Below are positions 1-8,278 of a DNA stretch of 64,000 nucleotides, piece after piece. The DNA lies in contig CP065014.1 of the NCBI GenBank assembly GCA_016700335.1, forward strand, positions 781,001 to 845,000, read 5' to 3'. Below the pieces are notes generated by a model. That model did no database searches. It had not been told where the DNA came from and saw only the letters and a program-made list of their open reading frames with translations. Position numbers and translations under genes: made by a program. This DNA is from Chlorobiota bacterium. GTDB taxonomy: Bacteria > Bacteroidota > Ignavibacteria > OLB7. The first letter of the stretch is position 1, and each line of letters opens with the position of its first letter.

Positions 1-23
1 GGTATGATTTTAAATTTTTTCAT
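1..23 (-). CDS. 5' end of a secreted-protein gene (partial)
   Basis: An ATG on the minus strand at position 23 opens a frame reading MKKFKII and leaves the window. The lysine-rich start resembles the signal peptides of the neighbouring secreted proteins. It sits about 27 nt downstream of a copy of the shared promoter/leader repeat, exactly as the genes starting at 1042 and 6824 do. Seven residues cannot identify the protein; the call rests on context. Confidence 0.35.
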
Positions 24-50
24 GAAGTTACGAAAATTAAAAAAAAAATT

Positions 51-230
51 TGCTGAGGTAATAATTGAATTGGGTCAGATGCCAGCGTCTCATCTGACGA
101 AGTAAATGTGAAGGACTTCAATAAAGTGATACCAACTCTTTAATGACGGGATTCAAACACCTTGCAACTATAAATATAGTCAAAAAAAAAATACGCAAGC
201 AAAAAAGTGAATTATTAACAAAAATTTATT
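51..230 (-). promoter_or_regulatory. Shared promoter/leader repeat, copy 1
   Basis: First of four copies (others at 1081-1265, 5450-5617 and 6862-7050) of a ~180-nt repeat, each upstream of a minus-strand secreted-protein unit. On the minus strand it has a -33 TTG (198-196), a spacer holding A10 on the plus strand and a -7-like TATATTTA (178-171). The spacer is 17 nt, 2 nt shorter than the Bacteroidota optimum of about 19, and the -7 box has one deviation from TAnnTTTG, so this copy may be weak. The leader contains a perfect 8-bp hairpin (74-81 with 91-98, loop 82-90). Confidence 0.6.
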
Positions 231-380
231 ATTAAAAATCTTAGGCCTATTTTTAAAAGCTAAAAACAAGATAATTAGCTGTAACATTCTGTGCCTACAA
301 GCCTTGCAGGCTGTTAGGTTACTATGCTTTATACATTGAATTAATATTGAAAAAAATATTTCAGAAATAACAACGAATAA
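231..380. repeat. Conserved flank between transcription units
   Basis: This stretch carries no gene. It is recognisably similar to 5618-5760: both run through an AT-rich segment into a short inverted-repeat-like motif (GCCTACAAGCCTTGCAGGC here, a GCGGCTTACAGGC variant near 5690). A third short match lies near 55600. All three copies lie just beyond the terminator of a minus-strand gene. Function unknown; it probably travelled with the leader repeat as one intergenic unit. Confidence 0.4.
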
Positions 381-419
381 AAAATCCTCTAAACAATTAG
401 TCTTTGATTAGAGGATTTT
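381..419 (-). terminator. Intrinsic terminator
   Basis: A 12-bp perfect stem (AAAATCCTCTAA at 381-392 paired with 408-419) with a 15-nt loop ends in a T-run on the minus strand. It lies 18 nt beyond the stop codon of the 437-1042 gene. Confidence 0.8.
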
Positions 420-436
420 GCATATTCTAAAAAATA

Positions 437-1042
437 CTATTTTATTACAGCATCTAAACCAACCATATTATTATCCTTATCTCGAATTACGATTGCATAT
501 ACTCCATTTTCTAAGTTCTTCTTATCAAGCTCTACAACATCATTTCCTTTTACCATTGATGAACGGTGAACCACTTCTCCTGTTTTCATATTGACCAACT
601 CCACAATGGAATTTATTTTTGGAGAAACTATTATGGTATTACTATGGTCTTCAAATTTATTATAATTTGAATTAAATTTTTCACCAGTTAGTGCTAATCC
701 TTTTTTTATATCGTTGTAAAACTGCTTTAATAATTCAGGAGTATCTTTTAATCTTTCTGTCCTGTTTGAGTTGGTGTCCGCTGGGGTTTCTAAAATACCA
801 CAAGAGTTCCAAGATTTGCCATTACAGCCTACACCCATTGAACATACTAAATATTCACTTGTTGTTCCATTACCTGAAACCTGTGTTGCATAGACAGCTG
901 TATATATCCATTCATTACACTCAGAGCCACTTGGGCAGGGTCCGTTTGAGGTTACAGAACGTGCATAAGATTGATAAAAATTTGATGATAGTAAAAATAG
1001 AGCTACTAACAAAAAAGGGATTAAAATATTTTTTTTTCTCAT
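437..1042 (-). CDS. Small Cys-containing secreted protein with T9SS-like C-terminus
   Basis: A 201-residue protein with a signal peptide (MRKKN followed by a hydrophobic core to about residue 28). The mature N-terminal part has several cysteines, suggesting disulfide bonds outside the cytoplasm. The last ~55 residues (VELVNMKTGEVV ... NGVYAIVIRD ... DAVIK) look like the beta-strand pattern of a T9SS type A sorting domain, although a canonical KxxxK end is not obvious. It is the only gene of its unit, between leader copy 2 and a terminator. Its start region is nearly identical to that of the 6327-6824 gene, so the two share promoter, 5' UTR and signal-peptide start but differ in the mature part. 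Function unknown. Confidence 0.8.
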   Translation of the reverse strand: MRKKNILIPFLLVALFLLSSNFYQSYARSVTSNGPCPSGSECNEWIYTAVYATQVSGNGTTSEYLVCSMGVGCNGKSWNSCGILETPADTNSNRTERLKDTPELLKQFYNDIKKGLALTGEKFNSNYNKFEDHSNTIIVSPKINSIVELVNMKTGEVVHRSSMVKGNDVVELDKKNLENGVYAIVIRDKDNNMVGLDAVIK

Positions 1043-1080
1043 TGTCTAAAAATTTAGTGTTTTTAAGATATTATTTTTTT

Positions 1081-1265
1081 GCTAAGGTAATAATTGAATT
1101 GGGTCAGATGCCAGCACCTCATCTGACGAAGTGAATGTGAAGGACTTCCAATAAAGTGGTACCAACTCTTTAATTGATAGGATTTACACACCTTTCACTT
1201 ACAAACATAGTCAAAAAAAAAAAATACGCAAGAAAATAATGAATTATTAATAAAAATTTATTTTT
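1081..1265 (-). promoter_or_regulatory. Shared promoter/leader repeat, copy 2
   Basis: On the minus strand this reads TTG (1231-1229), 19 nt, TATGTTTG (1209-1202), an exact match to the Bacteroidota promoter form TTG-N19-TAnnTTTG. The spacer is mainly a 12-nt homopolymer (A12 on the plus strand, 1213-1224). The transcript would have a ~160-nt leader with a perfect 8-bp hairpin (1103-1110 with 1120-1127) before the ATG at 1042. The similarity with copy 4 extends through the start codon. Confidence 0.75.
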
Positions 1266-1363
1266 AAGCAAACTCTTTTTCTTTTACAAAGTTAAAACCT
1301 TGAAAATTCTTTACTCATAAATTCAATTATTGGCTTATCTTCACAAAAAAAATCAAATATTTT

Positions 1364-1465
1364 ATGAGCAATATTTCAGTTGGAAAAAATCCTAAACAAA
1401 TTTTAAATACAGTAAAGATTATGCACTGTTTGATTCAGAGTATCATGTATTTTAATGTTGAATAA
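1364..1465 (+). other. Small ORF, possible gene remnant
   Basis: A 33-codon frame on the plus strand starts MSNISVGKNPKQ and ends overlapping the 3' end of the 1452-3071 gene. The composition looks protein-like, but I recognise no family and see no clear ribosome binding site. It may be the 5' remnant of an older plus-strand gene displaced by the secreted-protein cassette. Confidence 0.2.
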
Positions 1466-3071
1466 TTATCTTCTCTAAAAAATAATTTTGACCGTTTGAA
1501 ATCTTTAAATAGTAGACCCCATTCATTAATGAAGATGTACTAATCTTTTTGGTTGTATACTTTCTAACCTCATCGCCTAATAGGTTATACATTTGAGCGG
1601 TAATACTTTCACCATCTATGTCAATTAAATAATCTCCATTATCCTGAACGATTAATCTATAAGCCTCTGTTTTTTCAGATGGAACAGAAGTTAGTGGCTC
1701 TGAAAATTCGGTTAAAAATGTATTGCCAGATGTGTCAGAATTTAATACTGTATTTCCAATGGTTGTGGTAAAATCATATGCTCCCAATAACACCACATTC
1801 CCTTTACTGTTATAGTTGATAATTGGGTCATAGTCATAATTTTTTCCACCAATTGTAGCAAGCCACAAAGTGTTTCCATTGGCATCTAATTTTGCAATAA
1901 ATATATCAGAGAGACCATTGCTTTGAACAGACTTATCTCCGATTTTAATCTCACCAAAAAATCTACCTGTAACTAATATATTATCACTTTTATCAATTAT
2001 AGCATTGCCAGCCACATTAAAATTATCTGATACTATTTGCTTCGCCCAAATAACTTCACCTACTTGATTTTGCTTTACAATAAATCCGTTATAATTTCCT
2101 GTTGTAGTTAACATGGTATTTCCAACAATAAGTTTATTATTAAATGTGGTGGTCATTATTGAATTACTTTTGCTATCTAATGCTAGATTAATAGGGTATT
2201 CTCTATCGGTATCAAAATTTGTATACCACATAAATTCCCCTTTGGAGCTATATTTTGCTATGAAAACATTATGATAATTTATCTTATTACTAACCCCATC
2301 CAAATCAGCTACCCGAGAAATTCTACCTGTAACTAATAAATTACGTTGAGAATCAATTAACAAATTACCAACAAAAAGGTCATCATTATACCTTGTTAAT
2401 TCCTTAATCCATTCAGTATTGCGGTTAGAATTTATTTTCGTTAGGAATAATGGATCGCCCTCTAATAGTAAACTATCCTTGAATTTAATTCTGCTACGGA
2501 ATACACCAGTTAAAAATATATTATCGTCAGCGTCAATAACTATATTATGTCCTTCATTTCTAAATGGTCCAGTTTTATATTGCTCTCCATAAAATAATTT
2601 ACCTGATTTATTTATACCAACAATAAAAATCTCGTCATAGTATTCAGTATAGTCTGAAATATGTGGTGCTTTATAGAAAACTAAAGTATCAAATATTGCG
2701 GTTGCCTGAAACGAACCACATAAGTAAATATCTGAATTTGGAGTTACAAATAGTCCATATACTTGGTCGGATTGCCTTCCACCAAATTGCTTAAAAAATA
2801 ATTTTTCTCCAGTTGAACTATATTTCATTAAACATATATCGTTATATCCATAGCTTTTGTAGGTGGTGTCAGCAAATACAACGTCCTTAATAAAACCTCC
2901 TGCTAAAATGATATTATCTTCTTTATCAATTGTAATTCTTTTTACATACGCACAACCAGTTGTTTTTTTATCAATAATCTTTTTTGCCCATTTGAAATCT
3001 TGTGCTTGTATTAAGACTATATTAGATAAATAAACAGCCAACATAAACAGTATGTAATTAAGTTTCGTCAC
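1452..3071 (-). CDS. SBBP-repeat beta-propeller-like secreted protein with T9SS domain
   Basis: A 539-residue protein with a signal peptide ending near IVLIQAQ (about residue 24). The body has repeating strands of the type D-(K/N)-x-(D/G)-N-I-(I/F)-L-(A/T)-G-x-F (about residues 50, 183, 243, 364), typical of SBBP propeller repeats. The C-terminus, from about residue 470, has the T9SS pattern (MYNLLGDEVRKY, NGVYYLKIS, FLEKIIIQH), so the product is probably exported across the outer membrane and surface-attached or released. It is the last gene of a unit with the metzincin (stop-to-start gap 3 nt) and the 4311 gene. The same order recurs at 36.5-43 kb. The ligand is unknown. Confidence 0.85.
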   Translation of the reverse strand: MTKLNYILFMLAVYLSNIVLIQAQDFKWAKKIIDKKTTGCAYVKRITIDKEDNIILAGGFIKDVVFADTTYKSYGYNDICLMKYSSTGEKLFFKQFGGRQSDQVYGLFVTPNSDIYLCGSFQATAIFDTLVFYKAPHISDYTEYYDEIFIVGINKSGKLFYGEQYKTGPFRNEGHNIVIDADDNIFLTGVFRSRIKFKDSLLLEGDPLFLTKINSNRNTEWIKELTRYNDDLFVGNLLIDSQRNLLVTGRISRVADLDGVSNKINYHNVFIAKYSSKGEFMWYTNFDTDREYPINLALDSKSNSIMTTTFNNKLIVGNTMLTTTGNYNGFIVKQNQVGEVIWAKQIVSDNFNVAGNAIIDKSDNILVTGRFFGEIKIGDKSVQSNGLSDIFIAKLDANGNTLWLATIGGKNYDYDPIINYNSKGNVVLLGAYDFTTTIGNTVLNSDTSGNTFLTEFSEPLTSVPSEKTEAYRLIVQDNGDYLIDIDGESITAQMYNLLGDEVRKYTTKKISTSSLMNGVYYLKISNGQNYFLEKIIIQH

Positions 3072-3074
3072 GGT

Positions 3075-4292
3075 TTATTTGTTAATAATAAATTTTTTAT
3101 TTGCTTTTGTTTTGCCCATTTCAACTTGAAGAAAATAAATACCATTTGGGTAATCTGCTATATCCAAATCAAGAGTATATTTGCCTTGAGTTAGTTCCTC
3201 TTTAAAAACCTGATTCAATATTTTTCCTTTCAGGTTAGTAATACACATTTTCACTAATTCTGATTTATTTAGTTCAAATGGTATTTTTAATGATTTACTT
3301 GTAGGGTTTGGGTAAATATCTTTTAAGCAGTTTTTTGAAACTTCTAATTTGTTTTGAACACCCGATGTTTTCTCTGGGCAATACAATTTCATAAACCTGC
3401 ATTTGTCATCATTGGTCAGACCCAATCTTGGACTATTAGGATATGCTGAACCCCCATCATTCATAACACCTACAGAAGTATCCGATTTGCATTTATAAAC
3501 CCTGCCAGTTTCTTCATTTTCATCAAAATGAAGAAATCCTAAATAATGCCCAAGTTCATGTTGGATAAGTTGGATGAGTGAGAGAGTTCTATTACGTGCT
3601 ATATCTAAACTATCAAGGAACCAAGGCTTATCACCATTATAAAACTGTCTTGATATGCTATCTTTTCTATTTGTTAGAGCCTTTGAATAATTTAGGAACA
3701 CTGCCACATTTTGGGTATCACACACACGAACACAGTTAGTATCTGTTGTAGATGTGTATAGTGATCCTGGAGCAATTCCCTGAACATTTATGCTATCATT
3801 ACTAAAATCTATTCCCCTATTGCTCCACCTTATTTTCACACAACAACTTGGCTCTTCATCTTGTTTATTACAAAGGCAATTCCATTCATCCACCGCAGTT
3901 TTTAAATCACCATACATCTTGCTCTTTTCAAAAACAAGAATGGTATCAATCTTAATTGTTGTATCTGGCTTATTAGTTATAGCATTATACTTAATGATTC
4001 TATTTGTATCGTACATATAAATTTTATCTTTTAGAGTATCACCTGCAAGCCAAGAATTGTATGAATTATCAAATTTAGCACAGAGTGGTAAATTAATTCT
4101 TAACGGTTTACCTATTGTGTCATTATGTGGATTTGACGTACATTTATAAACAATTTTCCTTTGGTTTGAATCACAATACATAAATGGGTACAGTTTATCA
4201 TCACATTTTTGAGGCTTACCACAATCTGTGGTTTGTGCATTGCTAAAATTTATTATAACAAGCCAAATACAAAAAAACAGTGTTAGTTTCAT
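3075..4292 (-). CDS. Secreted metzincin-type zinc metalloprotease, T9SS
   Basis: A 405-residue protein with a signal peptide MKLTLFF...NAQ (cleavage near residue 20). The zinc site is HELGHYLGFLH, a full HExxHxxGxxH with H245, E246, H249, G252 and H255. A GVMND segment follows as the likely Met-turn, so the fold is matrixin/pappalysin-like. Many cysteines (for example the NCLC and SCC clusters) suggest extracellular disulfides. The C-terminus carries a T9SS type A domain (YPNPTSKSLKI, NGIYFLQVE, KKFIINK). It lies between the 4311 gene (18 nt) and the SBBP gene (3 nt). Paralogues occur at 40650 (degenerate zinc site) and 55703 (truncated). Substrate unknown. Confidence 0.9.
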   Translation of the reverse strand: MKLTLFFCIWLVIINFSNAQTTDCGKPQKCDDKLYPFMYCDSNQRKIVYKCTSNPHNDTIGKPLRINLPLCAKFDNSYNSWLAGDTLKDKIYMYDTNRIIKYNAITNKPDTTIKIDTILVFEKSKMYGDLKTAVDEWNCLCNKQDEEPSCCVKIRWSNRGIDFSNDSINVQGIAPGSLYTSTTDTNCVRVCDTQNVAVFLNYSKALTNRKDSISRQFYNGDKPWFLDSLDIARNRTLSLIQLIQHELGHYLGFLHFDENEETGRVYKCKSDTSVGVMNDGGSAYPNSPRLGLTNDDKCRFMKLYCPEKTSGVQNKLEVSKNCLKDIYPNPTSKSLKIPFELNKSELVKMCITNLKGKILNQVFKEELTQGKYTLDLDIADYPNGIYFLQVEMGKTKANKKFIINK

Positions 4293-4310
4293 ATTAATTT
4301 AATTAGTGGG

Positions 4311-5315
4311 CTAGAAGTTTTTAATTTCGTTAATACGATTTCTTAATCTTGCTTTAAATTCTCCTACTGAAAGTGAAGTTCCATACCCAAAATCTTCTAT
4401 AAAGCTAACTTGTCCATTGATAACTGGATATATTGAAACATAACGAAAACGGCTATTATCGCGGCAAGGATAAAGAGTATAATAATCTATATAATTCTGA
4501 TTACAGTTACTTCTAACTTCAAGAAAAACAATAAACTCTCTCTCAGCTTTTGCTTCAAGCAAAGTATCTATTTTATCTCGATTCAAATAATCATTTTCAC
4601 CTCCATGAATTCCAAGCCACTCTGTGGCATACTCATATTGTAAACAACTACCAGAATCTGATATTTGTTTTAAAGTGTTTTGAGGTGTTTGTGTATTATT
4701 TAGTTCCGATGATGGGAAAAGGCTCACACATGATGGTATGTATTTTCCTTTTATTGGGTCTAATATCGTTGAGCTAACTATCTTTCCACTCTTTGCCCAA
4801 GCGGCTCCAGGGTCATAAGCATTTACAACATTTGTTACTTTAATATGTGCAATTATAGAAGTATTGACTAACATGAAATCCAAAAAAGGATTTGGAGATA
4901 ACCCCTCTCTAACACGTTTTAATATGTGGTTAATTGCTTCGTCTCGTGGGCTTTTATATCTTCCAATTACTCCAGTCTCCTTAAAATTTTCAAACCGAAC
5001 AGGGTCATAGTCAGACATGGCATATATGTATCTTAAAGACTTGCGTATTGTATCATTCCATGTTTGGTTCCGAATACCATTTATCAATACATCAGATAAT
5101 TTATACTTGCATAAACTATCATTACCAATGTAACCAATTAAGCAATCAATTGGCATATCAGTTGCTAAGGGTGAAGTGTTTAATTCAAATTGCTCACTAA
5201 AAAAAAGACTATGGTAACTTGGTAAACATGGCGGGGAAAGAAGTGTTGTGTCCTGAGCAAAAGTTGTAGTAAAAAAGAGAGAAGTAAGCGAAAAGGTTAG
5301 TAATAAGTTTTTCAT
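4311..5315 (-). CDS. Secreted protein of unknown family, partner of the metzincin
   Basis: A 334-residue protein with a signal peptide (MKNLLLTFSLTSLFF...FAQ), no T9SS domain and several cysteines. Conserved blocks shared with the 41998 protein include PPCLPSYHSL, DYDPVRF, NAYDPGAAWAKSGK, DPIKGK and EDFGYGTSLSVGEF. The start is ambiguous: a 27-bp tandem duplication supplies a second ATG at 5342 in the same frame. I chose 5315 because it gives a normal signal peptide. The gene precedes a metzincin in both full loci, and a truncated paralogue lies at 11895. The strand pattern around DPIKGK and FIVFLEV is vaguely reminiscent of NTR/TIMP-like domains, but this is only an impression. Confidence 0.75.
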   Translation of the reverse strand: MKNLLLTFSLTSLFFTTTFAQDTTLLSPPCLPSYHSLFFSEQFELNTSPLATDMPIDCLIGYIGNDSLCKYKLSDVLINGIRNQTWNDTIRKSLRYIYAMSDYDPVRFENFKETGVIGRYKSPRDEAINHILKRVREGLSPNPFLDFMLVNTSIIAHIKVTNVVNAYDPGAAWAKSGKIVSSTILDPIKGKYIPSCVSLFPSSELNNTQTPQNTLKQISDSGSCLQYEYATEWLGIHGGENDYLNRDKIDTLLEAKAEREFIVFLEVRSNCNQNYIDYYTLYPCRDNSRFRYVSIYPVINGQVSFIEDFGYGTSLSVGEFKARLRNRINEIKNF

Positions 5316-5350
5316 AATAGATATTAGTAATAAGTTTTTCATAATAGATA
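5297..5350. repeat. 27-bp perfect tandem duplication over a start codon
   Basis: Two identical 27-bp units (5297-5323 and 5324-5350) each contain the ATG and first codons of the minus-strand gene. The gene therefore has two in-frame starts, and the longer product would begin with a doubled MKNLLL segment. The duplication looks recent because there are no differences between the units. Confidence 0.9.
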
Positions 5351-5449
5351 AAGGAAAGTTTGTAAGAAGACTTTAAAACTAAAGAGTACCATTATTTTTC
5401 ATCAGTAAAGTTCGCTTTATAATCTCGTAGTCTGCTGATAAATAAAGTT

Positions 5450-5617
5450 GAATTGGGTCAGATGCCAGCACCACATCTGACGAAGTGAATGTGAAGGACT
5501 TCCAATAAAGTGGTACCAACTCTTTAATTGATAGGATTTACACACCTTTCACTTACAAACATAGTCAAAAAAAAAAAAAATACGCAAGAAAAAAGTGAAT
5601 TATTAATAAAAATTTAG
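5450..5617 (-). promoter_or_regulatory. Shared promoter/leader repeat, copy 3
   Basis: On the minus strand: TTG (5587-5585), a 21-nt spacer containing A14 on the plus strand (5567-5580), then TATGTTTG (5563-5556). The boxes match copies 2 and 4, but the spacer is 2 nt longer than the 19-nt optimum purely through the homopolymer. The leader hairpin is present (5458-5465 with 5475-5482). It drives the unit 4311-3075-1452. Confidence 0.7.
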
Positions 5618-5760
5618 TATTAAAAATCTTAGGTCTATTTTTAAAGCTAAAAAAATAAGGTAAGTAGCTATGATATGCTGTGCCTACGCGGCTTACAGGC
5701 TGTTTTTAGATTTCTTTACTTTAACATATATGCAATTGATTAAACAATACTTCATAAATG

Positions 5761-5809
5761 ACAAAAATATCTCCCCATAAACAAACCAACTGCTCATGGG
5801 GAGATATTT
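5761..5809 (-). terminator. Intrinsic terminator
   Basis: A 14-bp perfect stem (5765-5778 with 5796-5809) containing CTCCCCAT, followed on the minus strand by a T-rich run. It lies about 25 nt beyond the stop codon of the 5834 gene and ends the 6327-5834 unit. Confidence 0.8.
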
Positions 5810-5833
5810 CTCTATTACTAAAATCAAATTATA

Positions 5834-6325
5834 TTAATGGCTCTCAAGATTATAATTAATAGGTTTTGGCTTTATACCAAATGGTTGAAATGGCAAATAA
5901 GCTAACCCTTTACCACTTGACACATCAGTTTTTGAAGAAAATTCTAACCACTTATTTTTCATATACTCTAAAGAACTCTCCGAGATATTCTGAAATTTTA
6001 TGATATGCCCAACATTATCTTTAAAGGTAACGCCATTAGGTATATTGGCAATATTCTTACGCGAGTTCATTATTGATATATCTACGTCTTCATCATAGAC
6101 TAATGGTAATACGACTGAATCTGTCAAGGTAGCATAACTGCAATAAGTTTCACCATTAGCCCCCCATGTAAATTGGTACAACTTTGGCTCTTTGTAATCA
6201 AGTAATACCAATGAAACCCAAGCTGACTTACCTTCATTCCATGAGGAATTGAAAACAATTACTTGAGATTTTATGGAAACCTCTGTTATGAACAAAAAGA
6301 TAAATACCAGAATAGATTGCTTCAT
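5834..6325 (-). CDS. Hypothetical secreted protein
   Basis: A 163-residue protein with a signal peptide (MKQSILVFIFLFI...KSQ). No recognised domain and no T9SS tail. It starts 1 nt after the stop of the 6327 gene, so the two are almost certainly cotranscribed and translationally coupled. Function unknown. Confidence 0.7.
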   Translation of the reverse strand: MKQSILVFIFLFITEVSIKSQVIVFNSSWNEGKSAWVSLVLLDYKEPKLYQFTWGANGETYCSYATLTDSVVLPLVYDEDVDISIMNSRKNIANIPNGVTFKDNVGHIIKFQNISESSLEYMKNKWLEFSSKTDVSSGKGLAYLPFQPFGIKPKPINYNLESH

Positions 6326-6326
6326 A

Positions 6327-6824
6327 CTAATTGAGATTGATCCCAGAATTTAAGAATAATTGATACGCCCTGTTCGCTTCATCTATTTCAGATTGAGAAA
6401 TAGGATTTACTGCTCTGAAAATACATTCGTCTATATAGAAAAAGAGCCCAGTATTACCTCCAGGTGTTTGTAAATCGGCGTTTAGTATTAATGTTTCTAT
6501 GTTAGTAGGTATACTAACATCAACAGAATATCCGTCCCTTAGCTTTTTAAAAGTTCCACCATTACAAGGGTCATAGTTTAATGCTCTTGGTGAAACACCA
6601 CCATCACATCCATAAGTTGTTTCCCACACTTTACCAGTACAGGATTCATAATATACATAGACATCCCATCTAGATACTTTTGAACCTGAAGCACATTTAC
6701 CTGAGGTCCTACCTACTAGAGAAGCTATACATTCGGGTTTAGTCTGAAACTTTGTTGCTTGTACATTGAGGAATACACCTGAAACAATCAGTAGGCTCAA
6801 AATTAAAATAATTCTTTTTCTCAT
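6327..6824 (-). CDS. Small Cys-rich secreted protein
   Basis: A 165-residue protein with a signal peptide (MRKRIILILSLLIV...VQA). The mature part has about seven cysteines in an arrangement (CIASLV, GKCASGS, YESCTGK, YGCDGG, DPCNGG) that recalls the 437-1042 protein and, more distantly, the Cys-rich proteins at 9743, 18462 and 23200. It has no T9SS tail. First gene after leader copy 4. Function unknown. Confidence 0.75.
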   Translation of the reverse strand: MRKRIILILSLLIVSGVFLNVQATKFQTKPECIASLVGRTSGKCASGSKVSRWDVYVYYESCTGKVWETTYGCDGGVSPRALNYDPCNGGTFKKLRDGYSVDVSIPTNIETLILNADLQTPGGNTGLFFYIDECIFRAVNPISQSEIDEANRAYQLFLNSGINLN

Positions 6825-6861
6825 TGTCTAAAAATTTAGTGTTTTTAAGATATAATTTTTT

Positions 6862-7050
6862 GCTAAGGTAATAATTGAATTGGGTCAGATGCCAGCACCT
6901 CATATGACGAAGTGAATGTGAAGGACTTCCAATAAAGTGGTACCAACTCTTTAATTGATAGGATTTACACACCTTTCACTTACAAACATAGTCAAAAAAA
7001 AAAAATACGCAAGAAAAAAGTGAATTATTAATAAAAATTTATTTTTAAGC
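6862..7050 (-). promoter_or_regulatory. Shared promoter/leader repeat, copy 4
   Basis: On the minus strand: TTG (7012-7010), a 19-nt spacer with A12 on the plus strand (6994-7005), then TATGTTTG (6990-6983), an exact Bacteroidota promoter. The leader hairpin has one mismatch in this copy (6884-6891 with 6901-6908, CATATGAC). An IS4-like element sits immediately upstream, at 7070. Confidence 0.75.
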
Positions 7051-7069
7051 AAACTCTTTTTCTCTTACT

Positions 7070-8253
7070 AACTCACCTTACGCAGAATTAGAATAAAATT
7101 GAATACATTTGCAAGTGAATTAATAATAACTTTTCAAGTTAAGAAATGGAAAATTTTATGGAAAATTTTGCGGATTTATATAGTGATTATTTGATTACAT
7201 CTAGTTCATTTACCACAGCAACAGGGATGGGATCGTTGTTGTCCGTCAAGCATGACAAAATTACCCGAGCATAATCTATGGGGGATTATGACAGCAAATT
7301 TGTGTGGTAAACAGCAAAAGTATATGTTCAAGAATTGACACAATCCGAAGAATTGATAACCTTAACTTTTGATGATACGATAGAAGAAAAACGATATACA
7401 GACGAGAGTGAATTGAATTGTTGGCACATTGATCATGTTTTTGGGAGGTCTGTAAAAGGAGTGAATTTTATAACGGCTTTGATAGAGGTTGGAGGGATGC
7501 GATTGCCTGTTGGGGTTGAGTTTGTAAAGAAAGATTTGTGGGAAGATGACCCCAAAACGGGTAACCCGAAACGCAAAAGTAGTAAGACAAAAAATGAGAT
7601 TTTCAGAGAAATACTCAGAGATTGTACTAACAAGATGCATTTCAATTATGTATTAGCCGACAGTTGGTATTCCTCGGTAGAGAACATAATTTGTTGAAAA
7701 AAAGAATTGAAAAGAGATTTTATAATGGGAGTAAAAAGCAATCGAAAAGTGGCATTATGCTTAGAGGATAAAGAGAATAAATTATACAAAAGTATTAATA
7801 AGCTACAGCTGGTACAACAAGCCGTTGAGGTTTGGTTGAAAGAAGTAGATTTTCCGCTGTTGCTTTTAAAGCAAGTTTTCAAAAACGAGAATGGTAGAGT
7901 CGGGGAGTTGTACTTGGCTTGTAGCGAAAAGAACTTATTGGATGCCCAAATCACTAGAATCTACAAAAAACGGTTGGGCGTAGAGGAATATCACAAATCA
8001 ATAAAAAGTAATACTGGGTTTGCAAAAGCTCCAACAAAAACAATAAAAACACAAACGAATCACTTTGTATTATCAATAGAAGCCTATATCAAACTTGAGT
8101 TTTTAAAATTGCGAACCAACAAAAATCATTTTGAAATGAAAGCTCAGATTTATTTAGCCTCACAACAATCCGCTTACAATGAGCTTAAAAATCTATCAGC
8201 ATTAAGTGCGGCATAATTCCCATTTTTGATGACCTTTTGGCGTAAGGTGAGTT
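7070..8253 (+). mobile_element. IS4-like insertion sequence, decayed
   Basis: Bounded by perfect 14-bp inverted repeats AACTCACCTTACGC (7070-7083) and its complement (8240-8253). The 1.18-kb element holds one transposase frame with three nonsense codons. Only an ambiguous TA target duplication is visible. Fragments of the same element lie at 16953-17024 (right end) and 43086-43559 (left end), showing past activity in this region. Confidence 0.85.
7146..8216 (+). pseudogene. IS4-family-like transposase with three in-frame stops
   Basis: A 357-codon frame starting MENFMENFADLYSDY. Two TAA codons (within 7270-7320) and a TGA (7695-7697) interrupt it without any frameshift. The left-end copy at 43162 reads through the first two positions as sense codons, which confirms these are nonsense mutations. 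LADSWYSSVENI fits the second catalytic Asp region. The signature Y-xx-R-xxx-E-xxxxxx-K is visible as YKKRLGVEEYHKSIK, the YREK motif of IS4-type DDE transposases. Not expected to be active. Confidence 0.85.
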
Positions 8254-8278
8254 ATTAAAAAAATAGTAAGTATGATAG

